64,000 nucleotides of DNA from Mucilaginibacter sp. PAMC 26640 (GTDB lineage Bacteria > Bacteroidota > Bacteroidia > Sphingobacteriales > Sphingobacteriaceae), in contig CP014773.1 of NCBI GenBank assembly GCA_001596135.1, positions 3,100,001 through 3,164,000 on the forward strand, given 5' to 3'. The notes beneath the pieces are model-generated. The model made no database searches and was not told where the DNA came from. It worked only from the letters and a program-made list of their open reading frames with translations. Shown here in pieces: positions 29,088 through 38,692 of this stretch. Position 1 is the first letter of the stretch. Every line of letters starts with the position of its first letter. The translations under genes and the position numbers were made by a program.

Positions 29088-32000
29088 ATGTTTAAAAATC
29101 GACTCTTTAACTTCCTTTCCTCAGGTTTGAGACATAGTAAATTCATTTATATAGCTTCTATATTGATGTTACTTGCTATGCAATCAAACGCACAGGATGT
29201 TTTGCAAATAACCGGTACGGTTAAAGATGAATTAAACCTCCCCCTTCCGGGTGTGAGTGTAACCAATCAGCGGTCTGGAAAGGTCGACATAACTGATGTG
29301 AACGGCAAATTTAAAATTGCAGCCACCCGGGGCGATTCAATTTTTGTGACCTTCGTGGGTTTTCGTACTTATTCGTTGGCCATCAAAGATGTCATCAATT
29401 TTAACATTTCTTTGCAGGCAGCTAGTAATAGTTTAAATGAGGTTTCCGTCGTGGGCTATGGAAAGCAGAAAAAAATTAGCCTGGTAGGTGCTCAGTCGAC
29501 TGTAAATCTTGAAGATATTAAACAGCCTGTAGCCAATCTAAGTGCAACACTTGCAGGCCGAATAAGTGGATTGGTTGGGGTACAGCGCTCCGGCCTACCC
29601 GGCCAAAATGGCGCCGACCTGTGGATACGCGGGATTGCTACCTTTAACCAGTCGGGTAACAGTGCGGCACCACTTGTTATTATCGATGGTGTGCAGGGCA
29701 GGGATATCAATGGGTTGGATCCTGAGGATATCTCCTCCTTTACAATCCTTAAAGATGCTTCCGCTACGGCGGTATACGGTGTTGCCGGTGCAAATGGGGT
29801 CATACTGATCAATACTAAAAAAGGCAGCTCAGGCAAAACTACGTTAATGTTTAATTACAATCAGGGTATCACTTCCTTTACAAAACGCCCCGAACTAACT
29901 GATGGTGTCGAATACATGATGCTAAGGAATGAGGCCCGGTTAGCCAGTGGCCAAGGCAAAGAGTACAGTAATAATTATATTAATTCTACTATCAGGAACG
30001 AAGATCCCAATCTATATCCTAATGTCAACTGGATGGATGCTTTGTTTAACACAACAGCACAAAACAGACGGGCAAATTTTAGCGCACGCGGCGGGTCTGA
30101 AAATGCCACCTTTTATGTATCCGGCGCCTATTACGATGAAGAGAGTTTGCTGAAAACAGATGCTCTTCAAAGTTATGACGCATCAACCAAATTTAGGCGT
30201 TACAATTTTACCTCTAACGTTTCGATGAACTGGACGAGTACCACTAAATTCGATCTGGGTATTCAGGGGTATATAACCAACACTAATTACCCGGGTGTAA
30301 GCCCTAACGATGCATTTGCTAACGTAATGCAAACCAACCCGGTACTTTATCCTGTGATGTATCCTGGTAACCTGGTGCCGGGTGTAAGTTCGGCCGGTGC
30401 GCAGCCTAACCCATATGCACAAATTACGCAAACAGGTTATCAAAATACCTTTAGTAATCAGGTTTTATCCAATGCGAGGTTGACGCAGGACTTGAAGTTT
30501 TGGGTGCCAGGCTTATCCTTCAGCGCGTTGTATTCATTTGATATCTATAACACGCACACCATTGCCCGCACCCGTCAGCGCAGCTGGTATCAGATCGATC
30601 GCAGTAATCCTTATAATGACGACGGAAGTGTTAATTTGAAAGTAATTCAGCAAGGATCAGATCAGCTCGGTTTTACTCCCCTTGGTGATATGAACGGCAC
30701 CCGTCAGTTTTATACAGAGGCATCATTAAACTACGATAAAAATATCGGAACTAAGAACCACATTACTGCTTTGGCACTGTTTAATCAGAGAGAGCAATTG
30801 TTGAATTCTGCAACTGATTTACCGGGTTCACTGCCTTATCGCAGCCAGGGACTCGCCGGCAGGGTAACCTACTCTTACGATAACAAGTACTTCTTGGAAG
30901 GCAACTTTGGATATAATGGGTCAGAAAACTTTGCGCCTGCCAAAAAGTTCGGATTTTTCCCATCTTTCGGCGTTGGATGGGTACTGTCAAATGAAAAATT
31001 TTACGAGCCTCTCAAGAATGTTATTGATTTTGCGAAAATCAGGTACTCCGATGGGGTAGTGGGTGATGGTGGAAATGCCGGCAGACGCTTTGGATATTTA
31101 ACGGTTGTGAGTACGGCTGCAGGCGGCTACACCTTTGGTAACGGAACTGATAACAAGGGGTACGGCGGTACAGCCATCACCAGTTATGGTACAGACGTAG
31201 CTTGGGCCAGATCCCATAAAAGGGACCTTGGCTTAGAGATCACAGCGTTCAGATCATTATTCTCGCTAACAGTGGATGTTTTTAACGAAAGAAGAAGCGG
31301 TGTATTCCTTCAAAGGGCCTCGTTACCAGCTTTGGTAGGACTTAGCAGCAATCCTTACGGTAACCTGGGCGTTATTTCTAACAAAGGCATCGACGCGACC
31401 ATATTGTTAAACCCCACCAAAATAGGCGATTTTACGCTGGATGTGCGTGGTACGTTTACGTTTAACCGGGATAAGGTGATTGAAAATGATCAGGCACCTC
31501 AGCCATATCCTTACATGGATAGAAGAGGTACCAATTACCTTTCAACGTTTGGTTACGTAGCGACCGGTCTTTTCCAGAATCAGGAAGAGATCAACAGCGC
31601 TCCGTCTCAAGCCGCGCTTGGTAGCGTGCGACCAGGCGATATCAGGTATAAAGATTTAAATGGTGATGGCAAAATTGACGCGAATGATGTCACCCGTATC
31701 GGCAACGGCGATGTTCCCACCACCACCTACGGTCTCGGTTTCAATTTACAATACAAGCATTTTTATTTTGGCGTTTTCTTCCAGGGCGTGGCGGGTGCCG
31801 ACAGATTACTAAGCGGCGACGGTATCATTCCGTTTAATAACAGTACAGGTGCAGAACGAAGCAACCTGTTTGCAATTGCTGAAGACCGCTGGACACCAGA
31901 AAATCCAAATCCCAATGCATTCTACCCACGTTTGGCTTATGGCAACAGCGCCAATAAGAACAATGCTGTAACATCATCATGGTGGGTAAAAGATATCGAT

Positions 32001-32213
32001 TTCATTCGTTTAAAAACAGCAGATCTGGGTTATAACCTGCCAAAGGGTACGTTAAAATCCATTGGTCTGAAAAATGCGCGGGTATACATGCAGGGCTTAA
32101 ATCTTGTATACTGGAGTCCGTTCAAATTATGGGATCCGGAACTTAACACCAGTAATGGTACGGCTTACCCTAACATAAGGACCATTACACTGGGCGTTCA
32201 AGCAAACTTCTAA
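29088..32213 (+). CDS. SusC/RagA-family TonB-linked outer-membrane protein
   Basis: A 1041-residue transporter with a signal peptide, a carboxypeptidase-regulatory-like domain (about residues 40-115, LQITGTVKDELNLPLPGVSV), and a plug domain (LNEVSVVGYGKQKKISLVGA, LKDASATAVYGVAGANGVIL). The beta-barrel ends in a C-terminal Phe (TLGVQANF), as required for outer-membrane insertion. With the SusD protein 22 bp downstream it forms the import pore of the locus for oligosaccharides or glycopeptides, energised by TonB. Confidence 0.95.
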   Translation: MFKNRLFNFLSSGLRHSKFIYIASILMLLAMQSNAQDVLQITGTVKDELNLPLPGVSVTNQRSGKVDITDVNGKFKIAATRGDSIFVTFVGFRTYSLAIKDVINFNISLQAASNSLNEVSVVGYGKQKKISLVGAQSTVNLEDIKQPVANLSATLAGRISGLVGVQRSGLPGQNGADLWIRGIATFNQSGNSAAPLVIIDGVQGRDINGLDPEDISSFTILKDASATAVYGVAGANGVILINTKKGSSGKTTLMFNYNQGITSFTKRPELTDGVEYMMLRNEARLASGQGKEYSNNYINSTIRNEDPNLYPNVNWMDALFNTTAQNRRANFSARGGSENATFYVSGAYYDEESLLKTDALQSYDASTKFRRYNFTSNVSMNWTSTTKFDLGIQGYITNTNYPGVSPNDAFANVMQTNPVLYPVMYPGNLVPGVSSAGAQPNPYAQITQTGYQNTFSNQVLSNARLTQDLKFWVPGLSFSALYSFDIYNTHTIARTRQRSWYQIDRSNPYNDDGSVNLKVIQQGSDQLGFTPLGDMNGTRQFYTEASLNYDKNIGTKNHITALALFNQREQLLNSATDLPGSLPYRSQGLAGRVTYSYDNKYFLEGNFGYNGSENFAPAKKFGFFPSFGVGWVLSNEKFYEPLKNVIDFAKIRYSDGVVGDGGNAGRRFGYLTVVSTAAGGYTFGNGTDNKGYGGTAITSYGTDVAWARSHKRDLGLEITAFRSLFSLTVDVFNERRSGVFLQRASLPALVGLSSNPYGNLGVISNKGIDATILLNPTKIGDFTLDVRGTFTFNRDKVIENDQAPQPYPYMDRRGTNYLSTFGYVATGLFQNQEEINSAPSQAALGSVRPGDIRYKDLNGDGKIDANDVTRIGNGDVPTTTYGLGFNLQYKHFYFGVFFQGVAGADRLLSGDGIIPFNNSTGAERSNLFAIAEDRWTPENPNPNAFYPRLAYGNSANKNNAVTSSWWVKDIDFIRLKTADLGYNLPKGTLKSIGLKNARVYMQGLNLVYWSPFKLWDPELNTSNGTAYPNIRTITLGVQANF

Positions 32214-32235
32214 ACTTAAATTAACGAAAAAAGAC

Positions 32236-34047
32236 ATGAAAAAAATTACCTATATAAGTATGTGTTTGCTCGCGCTAAGCCTGGGCTCATGCAAAAAATA
32301 TTTGAGTCAGGTGCCGGATGATATCATCACAACAGATAAAATCTTCACTTCCAGAACTAACACCGATAATTTCCTGGCCAATATTTACAATGCTGTACCA
32401 AACGAATTAACGCAACGGTATAACGGAACAGATAATTCTGGGCCCTGGACGGCATCTTCTGATGAAGCCAAGTACAACTGGGATTTTAATTACAGCAATA
32501 ATATGAACGCCAGTACCTGGAGTAATACTGATGGTGACGTGGCGCAATACTGGAATAATTATTACGTGGCTATTCGCAATGCTACTTACTTTATGCAAAA
32601 CATAGATAGCGCCAATCCTGCTGAGGTCGACGCTAACGTGAAAAAAACTTATAAGGCAGAAGCACGGGCTTTGCGAGCATTATATTATTTCTGGTTATTA
32701 CGCACCTATGGCCCTGTTCCGATCATAGGAGATAAGATCCTCGATGTAAATGCACCCATTACCGATTTGAGGCTGGCCCGTACCCCTTTCGATCAGGGTA
32801 TAGACTTTGTGGTAACCGAACTGGATGGGAGCGCCGCGGATTTAGCCACAACACCAACAACTGCTCAATATGGAAGAATTACAAGCGGTATTTGTAAGGC
32901 CTATAAGGTTGAAGCATTATTACTTAAAGCGAGCCCGCTCTACAACGGAAATACGGCTTTTGCATCGCTGAAAAACCATGATGGGACTGCATTAATAAAC
33001 CAAAATTATGATGCAAGCAAATGGGCAGCAGCTGCAGCTGCCGCTAAAGACTTCATAAGTAATTTCGTACCAGGCGTTTATCAGCTATATCAGGAGACGG
33101 ACGCTGATCCTTTTATGGCAGCCTATAAATCTTGTCGTAACGTGGTGACGGTCAATTGGAACAGCGAGTGGATTTTTGCCAGATCTAACAGTGGTAGTTA
33201 TACCCAATATGATCGTACGCCAAAACATGTCGGAGCTGGATCGCCTAGCAGTGCCAACCAGGGTGGCGGGGCGCTTGGCGCTACGCAAACGATGGTTGAT
33301 GCTTACTTTATGGCAAACGGACGTCCAATAACCGATGCGGCATCTGGCTATGTACCAACCGGATTCTCCAATTTCAAAGCGCCGTTTGATGTAGCCGCCA
33401 GGAATACCTACAATCAATGGACAGGTCGTGAGCCTCGTTTCTATGTGGGTATTACCTACAACAGCAGCTATTGGCTAAACCAAGTGCCTGGGTCGACCTT
33501 AATTACAGATTTTACCTTCAATGGTAATTCTGGCCGTGTGCAAAGTACATCAGATGTAACGCCAACAGGTTATACGGTTCGCAAAGATGTCACAGCCAGC
33601 GATAACGCCCGCGGAGCCATTATGCTACGGCTTGCGCAAGTCTATTTGGATTATGCTGAAGCGCTTAATGAATCAGCCCCTGGTGACGCAGATATATTAA
33701 AATATGTTAACTTGATCCGTTTGCGGGCGGGTGTGCCGCTTTATGGCAGTACAAACCTGCCGGCGCCATCCGGCCAGGCGGCTATGCGGACAGCTATACA
33801 GAATGAGCGCCGTGTAGAACTCGCTTTTGAAAACGTGAGGTATTTTGACACCCGCAGATGGAAAATAGCGGAAAACACCGATGCCGGCCCATTTTACGGC
33901 ATGGATATGTCAAAGTCTGACAATTCTTTTTATAATAAAGTGGTTTTAGAGACGCGAGTTTTTAGAAAAGAACGTGATTACTTATTCCCCATACCTAACG
34001 ATGAGGTATTGAAAAATAATAACATGGTTCAAAATCCCGGATGGTAA
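32236..34047 (+). CDS. SusD/RagB-family nutrient-binding lipoprotein
   Basis: A 603-residue lipoprotein with lipobox LGSC (Cys near residue 20) followed by KKYLSQVPDD. It has the RagB/SusD features ARALRALYYFWLLRTYGPVP and the C-terminal RRVELAFENVRYFDTRRWK segment. It ends in the usual LFPIPNDEVLKNN...NPGW form. It caps the SusC barrel and binds the substrate at the cell surface. Its 22-bp spacing from SusC indicates cotranscription. Confidence 0.95.
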   Translation: MKKITYISMCLLALSLGSCKKYLSQVPDDIITTDKIFTSRTNTDNFLANIYNAVPNELTQRYNGTDNSGPWTASSDEAKYNWDFNYSNNMNASTWSNTDGDVAQYWNNYYVAIRNATYFMQNIDSANPAEVDANVKKTYKAEARALRALYYFWLLRTYGPVPIIGDKILDVNAPITDLRLARTPFDQGIDFVVTELDGSAADLATTPTTAQYGRITSGICKAYKVEALLLKASPLYNGNTAFASLKNHDGTALINQNYDASKWAAAAAAAKDFISNFVPGVYQLYQETDADPFMAAYKSCRNVVTVNWNSEWIFARSNSGSYTQYDRTPKHVGAGSPSSANQGGGALGATQTMVDAYFMANGRPITDAASGYVPTGFSNFKAPFDVAARNTYNQWTGREPRFYVGITYNSSYWLNQVPGSTLITDFTFNGNSGRVQSTSDVTPTGYTVRKDVTASDNARGAIMLRLAQVYLDYAEALNESAPGDADILKYVNLIRLRAGVPLYGSTNLPAPSGQAAMRTAIQNERRVELAFENVRYFDTRRWKIAENTDAGPFYGMDMSKSDNSFYNKVVLETRVFRKERDYLFPIPNDEVLKNNNMVQNPGW

Positions 34048-34165
34048 GATAGATTACTGCCGGTGTCAATCTTAACTGTTGTGCCGGCAGTTATTTAATA
34101 AAAATCGTATTTTCCTTAACCCTGTATTACAACGGCACATCAACCGGTTAAACTATCACTGCCAA

Positions 34166-35110
34166 ATGAAAAAAACAACTCTCTTTATACTTCTAATAAC
34201 TGGGCTAACGGCTTGCAGCAAAAAAATGATTACAAACCCGAAGATTCACAATAAGTCTACTGACCAGCCGATAGCGGTATGGAAGGAGCACTGGTTTGAT
34301 CATGTTCAATTGCTTAACCGAATAACTGATGACACGAGCGTTGTAGTTTATTATGATAAGGACGTGCACGCCGACATCACCTGGCCAAAACCATACCTGG
34401 CCGCGGCCTGGGATTATACCAAAAAAATTTATGGTGCTTATGGTACCGAAACAAGATTGTACGCCGTATTACATGCCGGTAAATATTCTGGTGGCCACCC
34501 GTCAACCTACATGGATGCAAGCCACGACTATCATAATGTGATCGATTGCGGATCGTCTGATGTTAACGCATGGACAGCCGGTACCGGTAACGACATCGAT
34601 TTAAGCACCCATGAAATTGGCCATATTGTAGAAGGGGCCTCCAAAGGGGTGCATGGATCACCGGCTTTCCCTATTTGGCATGACAGTAAATGGATGGAAA
34701 TTTACCAGTATGACGTTTACCTTGGCCTTGGCCGTAACGATGACGCGGTACGCTGGAATAACATGAAGCTATCAACCACGGATGATTTCCCCCGCGCCGG
34801 CACGCACTGGTACAGAGACTGGTTTCTGCCAATTTATACCCAACACGGAAAAAGTGCTGCCCTCAATAATTTCTTCACTTTGTTGTCTAAGTATTTTCCT
34901 AAGCATACTTTTAACAATGGTGTTCAAAACTATCCGGAGTATTCACGGGATTTGAATATGGGCGAATTCATTCACTTTTGGAGTGGTGCTGCTGGTACAG
35001 ATTTAAAGCCCCTGGCTTTAACCGCCTTTGGAGATAGGGATCAGAATGGCAAAAGCTGGGAAACACAATTAGCAAAGGCTAAAATCGACTTCCCTGGTAT
35101 CACCTACTAA
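34166..35110 (+). CDS. Lipoprotein with HExxH-type zinc metallopeptidase motif
   Basis: From ATG 34166 the product has 314 residues: a signal peptide with lipobox TAC (Cys17), then a domain with STHEIGHIVEGASKGVHGSP. His149 and His153 of the HEIGH motif are probable zinc ligands and Glu150 the catalytic base. An upstream in-frame start at 34079 would place a polar stretch before the signal sequence and is less likely. I cannot name the exact family; it is related in style to the basic-secretory-protein type peptidase encoded next. It probably degrades the peptide part of the substrate at the cell surface. Confidence 0.75.
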   Translation: MKKTTLFILLITGLTACSKKMITNPKIHNKSTDQPIAVWKEHWFDHVQLLNRITDDTSVVVYYDKDVHADITWPKPYLAAAWDYTKKIYGAYGTETRLYAVLHAGKYSGGHPSTYMDASHDYHNVIDCGSSDVNAWTAGTGNDIDLSTHEIGHIVEGASKGVHGSPAFPIWHDSKWMEIYQYDVYLGLGRNDDAVRWNNMKLSTTDDFPRAGTHWYRDWFLPIYTQHGKSAALNNFFTLLSKYFPKHTFNNGVQNYPEYSRDLNMGEFIHFWSGAAGTDLKPLALTAFGDRDQNGKSWETQLAKAKIDFPGITY

Positions 35111-35170
35111 TTAACACTCAATTTTTTTAACAAAAACCTGTGTAAAGTATCACACAAAAAATATATACAA

Positions 35171-35848
35171 ATGAATAAGCTATTTTTTTCAACCCTAATT
35201 GGCGCAGTCACTTTTTGCGCCGCTACGCAAGCACAAACGACAACCGAAGTCATTAAAAAGAACGGGTATAAACTAACCGTTATTAACCAGGATTCAAAAT
35301 TCGACAAGGCTGAAATAGTAAAACTGGAGGATACTTTTTTTGAGGTGTACCCTAAGCTGGAAAAGGAGTACAATAATAAAACCTTAAAGGATGTAACTTT
35401 TGTAATCGACACGGCTTACGGCGGTGTAGCTGAAACTGGGGGCGGACGGGTTACATTCAGCTCGAAGTACATGACGAAATATCCTAAGGATATTGATGTG
35501 GTTACCCATGAGGTGATGCATATTGTGCAGGGTTATGGCGACGGCGCCGGGCCCGGCTGGTTAACAGAAGGTATAGCTGATTACGCCCGTAATAAATTTG
35601 GCGTGGATAACGTAGGGGCAGGATGGAGTTTGCCCGCTTTTAAGCACACCCAGACTTATGAAAACGCTTACCGCGTTACCGCTCGTTTCCTGGTATGGAT
35701 AGAGAAAAATGTGAAACCAAACCTGGTCAAAACTTTTGACGAGCAACTGCGCACGCACACCTTTAACGATGAAAGCTGGAAAAAGGAAACTGGCAAAACC
35801 GTTGATGAACTTTGGACTGCTTACGCAGCTAACCCCTCAGCTGTTTAA
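35171..35848 (+). CDS. Basic-secretory-protein-like zinc metallopeptidase
   Basis: The 225-residue secreted protein has a signal peptide (about residues 1-22) and the plant basic-secretory-protein family pattern. The zinc motif VVTHEVMHIVQG (His113, Glu114, His117) is followed by GPGWLTEGIADYARNKFG, which supplies the third ligand region, and then the AYRVTARFLVWIEKN helix. It lies 60 bp after the previous metallopeptidase gene and ends before a terminator. It is probably periplasmic or extracellular, acting on proteins or glycoproteins. Confidence 0.85.
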   Translation: MNKLFFSTLIGAVTFCAATQAQTTTEVIKKNGYKLTVINQDSKFDKAEIVKLEDTFFEVYPKLEKEYNNKTLKDVTFVIDTAYGGVAETGGGRVTFSSKYMTKYPKDIDVVTHEVMHIVQGYGDGAGPGWLTEGIADYARNKFGVDNVGAGWSLPAFKHTQTYENAYRVTARFLVWIEKNVKPNLVKTFDEQLRTHTFNDESWKKETGKTVDELWTAYAANPSAV

Positions 35849-35925
35849 TTGTCCGATCCGATGCCGGATTCGGAAGCAGAAATAAGACAAGGCAATGAAT
35901 GTACGTCTTGGAAATGCCATTACAA

Positions 35926-35966
35926 AGAGCGGTTAATGAACGAGCGTTCATAACCCGCTCTTTTTC
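35926..35966 (+). terminator. Terminator after the metallopeptidase genes
   Basis: AGAGCGGTTAATGAACG (35926-35942) pairs with CGTTCATAACCCGCTCT (35945-35961) with one mismatch-like bulge, ending in six T. It may reduce transcription into the downstream TlpA-fucosidase pair, which starts 29 bp later. Confidence 0.75.
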
Positions 35967-35994
35967 TAAATAAATATCTAACTACACCGATACT

Positions 35995-37137
35995 ATGAGA
36001 TTTAAATTATCAGTTATCAGCATCCTTTTACCGGTACTTGGTCTCGCGCAGACTGCCAAATTTAGCATATCAGGTAAAATAGGGGACCTTAAGAGCCCTG
36101 CAATAGCTTACCTAGACTATATGGATAACGGGGTTAGTCATGAAGACTCTTCTGCCGTGGTCAATGGTGAATTTATGTTCTCGGGAAATATCGGCGGTAT
36201 CAGTACAGCGCGTATGTCCCTCGATCACCAGGGAAACGGGAAGCCGTTTTCCATTTACAAAGGCGGTGATGTGATCTATTTTTATTTTGGCAGGGAACAG
36301 GTAAAAATTGCATCTGCAGATTCACTGACTAACGCCCGGTTCAGCGGGTCAAAAGTTTACGACGAATTTAGTGCCTATACAAAGGAAATCGGCGGCTCGA
36401 TGATGGATCTCACGAAACTGGCCAATATAGATTTTGCAAGCGGTACACCAGAGGATCAAAAAGATAGCACGTACATCGACGCGGTAAACAAACGCTTTCA
36501 TCAGCGCATCGTTAAACGATCAGAAAAGCAAATAACATTTGCCAAAACACATCCACATTCCTATTTCGGTTTAGTTGCCCTGTCAGAAGCTGCGGGTTCA
36601 AAAGTAGATGTAGAGACGATCCAGCCTTTATTTAAGGCCATTGACAAAGATTTGCAGCTGACCGACCTGGGGAAGGAACTTGCGCAGCGCATAAATGCCG
36701 TTAGCATTACGGGAGTGGGGAGTATTGCGCCGGGCTTTACACAAAATGACATCAACGGCAAACCCATTTCATTAGCCGGTCTGAAAGGTAAAACCGTCCT
36801 GATAGATTTTTGGGCCAGCTGGTGCAGTCCCTGCCGGGCCGAAAACCCGAACCTCGTTAAACAGTACAAACTTTACAAAGACAAAGGCTTCGAAATATTA
36901 TCGGTGTCGCTGGATAGTGATAAGAAGAACTGGGTACAGGCAATTACCAAAGATGGCATGCCCTGGCTGCATGTATCAGATCTGAAAGGGTGGAACAACG
37001 ATGTAGGCAGAAAATACGGGATTCGCGCGGTACCTGCCTGCTACCTGGTAGGCCCCGACGGGACAATTATTGCAAACGACCTAAGGGGAGAAACACTTAA
37101 CAAAAAATTGGCTGAACTCTTTACTGCAAAACAGTAA
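35995..37137 (+). CDS. TlpA-family thiol-disulfide oxidoreductase with DUF4369-like N-terminus
   Basis: A 380-residue protein with a signal peptide (about residues 1-19) and an N-terminal beta domain (FSISGKIGDLKSPAIAYLDY, GEFMFSGNI) of the DUF4369 type. A helical linker follows, then an AhpC/TSA-thioredoxin domain from about residue 240 with FWASWCSPCRAENP; the CxxC lies near residue 276. It probably reduces or isomerises disulfides in the periplasm. It lies 20 bp upstream of the fucosidase gene, so cotranscription with it is likely. Confidence 0.87.
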   Translation: MRFKLSVISILLPVLGLAQTAKFSISGKIGDLKSPAIAYLDYMDNGVSHEDSSAVVNGEFMFSGNIGGISTARMSLDHQGNGKPFSIYKGGDVIYFYFGREQVKIASADSLTNARFSGSKVYDEFSAYTKEIGGSMMDLTKLANIDFASGTPEDQKDSTYIDAVNKRFHQRIVKRSEKQITFAKTHPHSYFGLVALSEAAGSKVDVETIQPLFKAIDKDLQLTDLGKELAQRINAVSITGVGSIAPGFTQNDINGKPISLAGLKGKTVLIDFWASWCSPCRAENPNLVKQYKLYKDKGFEILSVSLDSDKKNWVQAITKDGMPWLHVSDLKGWNNDVGRKYGIRAVPACYLVGPDGTIIANDLRGETLNKKLAELFTAKQ

Positions 37138-37157
37138 CGATAAATCTATAACATCAT

Positions 37158-38570
37158 ATGATCATTGAAAAAATCAGGGAAACGGTATTACTTTTGGCGA
37201 TTTGTTTAATACCGTCTTTTATAAGTGCGCAGGTGAACAACATCAAACCTGCAAAACCGCTGTCGGTTTTGCAGCAGGAATTCGTCCAGGACCGTTTCGG
37301 AATGTTCATCCACTTTAATATTCCTACCTACATGAACCAGGATTGGCCGGATCCGGATGCATCCCCGGCCTTATTCAATCCGGCAAAATTAAACTGCGAT
37401 CAATGGGCGAAAGCCGCTAAATCTGCTAACATGGCCTATGGTTGCCTTACCACTAAACACCATAGCGGCTTTTGTATCTGGGATACTAAAACCACCGATT
37501 ATAATGTGATGAACAGTCCGCTGAAAAGGGACGTTGTTAAGGAATTTGCAAACGCTTTTCGAGCGAACGGACTCAAAGTATACCTGTATTATTCCATATT
37601 GGATACGCATCATAAGTTGCGTCCCAACGCCATTACGCCAAAGCATATCGAGATGATCAAGGCCCAACTCACCGAATTGATGAGTAACTATGGCCGGATC
37701 GATGCATTGATCATCGACGGATGGGATGCACCCTGGTCGCGTATATCATACGATGAGGTACCTTTTGAAGATATCTACAGGTTAATTAAATCCCTGCAGC
37801 CAAATTGCGTGGTAATGGACCTTAATGGTGCGAAATATCCCGCTGAAGGAATGTACTATACCGATATCAAGACCTATGAGATGGGAGCAGGGCAGCGGAT
37901 CTCGACAGAAAGCAATCACCTGCCGTCCCTGGCTTGCCTGCCTTTACAGCAAAACTGGTTCTGGGAAACCAGCCACCCAACTACCGCTGTGAAAGATCCG
38001 GTTAAACTGGTTAACGAAACGCTGATCCCTTTAAACAAAGCTAATTGTAATTTTATTTTAAACGTAGCGCCCAACCGAGACGGTTTAATGGATGAAAACG
38101 CTTTGGCCGCGTTAAAAACCATTGGCAGTATCTGGAAAAACTCTCATGAGACGGTGAACTTACCGGTGATAGAGCCGCCGATAATCTCCTCTAACCTGGC
38201 GAAAAACCAGTTGGCCAATGCAAGTTGGAGCGATGATTCGGCCATTATGGATTTTGCCAACGATGACGATTTTGGCAGTTCATGGGTATCAAACCCGGAG
38301 GTGAAGAAGCCCTGGTATGAACTAACGTTTAAAAGGGACCAGGCTTTTAACACCATTGTCATAGCCGAACAAAAGGCCAATATTACCGACTACCGTTTGG
38401 AATATAATGTAGATGGTGTTTGGAAAACGCTGTTCAATGGCCGCAACGATCACAAAATAAAAATCCACCGGTTCGAAAGGGTATGGGCGAATAAAGTGAG
38501 GATCTCGGTTGAAAAAGCGGATCACCAGGTGTCTATTGGTGAATTTGAAGTTTACAACGAAAGAAGATAA
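37158..38570 (+). CDS. GH29 alpha-L-fucosidase with C-terminal F5/8-type domain
   Basis: A 470-residue protein with a signal peptide (about residues 1-24). Its GH29 barrel shows FGMFIHFNIPTYMNQDWP, AKAANMAYGCLTTKHHSGFCI (written as two segments), VKEFANAFRANGLKVYLYYS and YGRIDALIIDGWDAPWSR. The Asp in IIDGWDAP is the position of the catalytic nucleophile in the family. A discoidin-like domain follows at about 350-470 (WYELTFKRDQAFNTIVIAEQ). It should remove terminal alpha-linked fucose from glycans in the periplasm or at the surface. A terminator follows 82 bp later. Confidence 0.88.
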   Translation: MIIEKIRETVLLLAICLIPSFISAQVNNIKPAKPLSVLQQEFVQDRFGMFIHFNIPTYMNQDWPDPDASPALFNPAKLNCDQWAKAAKSANMAYGCLTTKHHSGFCIWDTKTTDYNVMNSPLKRDVVKEFANAFRANGLKVYLYYSILDTHHKLRPNAITPKHIEMIKAQLTELMSNYGRIDALIIDGWDAPWSRISYDEVPFEDIYRLIKSLQPNCVVMDLNGAKYPAEGMYYTDIKTYEMGAGQRISTESNHLPSLACLPLQQNWFWETSHPTTAVKDPVKLVNETLIPLNKANCNFILNVAPNRDGLMDENALAALKTIGSIWKNSHETVNLPVIEPPIISSNLAKNQLANASWSDDSAIMDFANDDDFGSSWVSNPEVKKPWYELTFKRDQAFNTIVIAEQKANITDYRLEYNVDGVWKTLFNGRNDHKIKIHRFERVWANKVRISVEKADHQVSIGEFEVYNERR

Positions 38571-38651
38571 TCCGGCGTCAAAAAAACAACCGTCCAGACA
38601 AGGGCGAATAAAGCTTTTAATATTAATATGAGTTCTGTTAGTTAATTATTA

Positions 38652-38681
38652 GGAAGCTGGCGAAAGCCAACTTCCTTTTTT
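38652..38681 (+). terminator. Strong terminator after the fucosidase gene
   Basis: GGAAGCTGGC (38652-38661) and GCCAACTTCC (38666-38675) pair around a GAAA tetraloop with one mismatch, followed by six T. This separates the fucosidase unit from the serine protease gene. Confidence 0.88.
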
Positions 38682-38692
38682 AATATTCACCA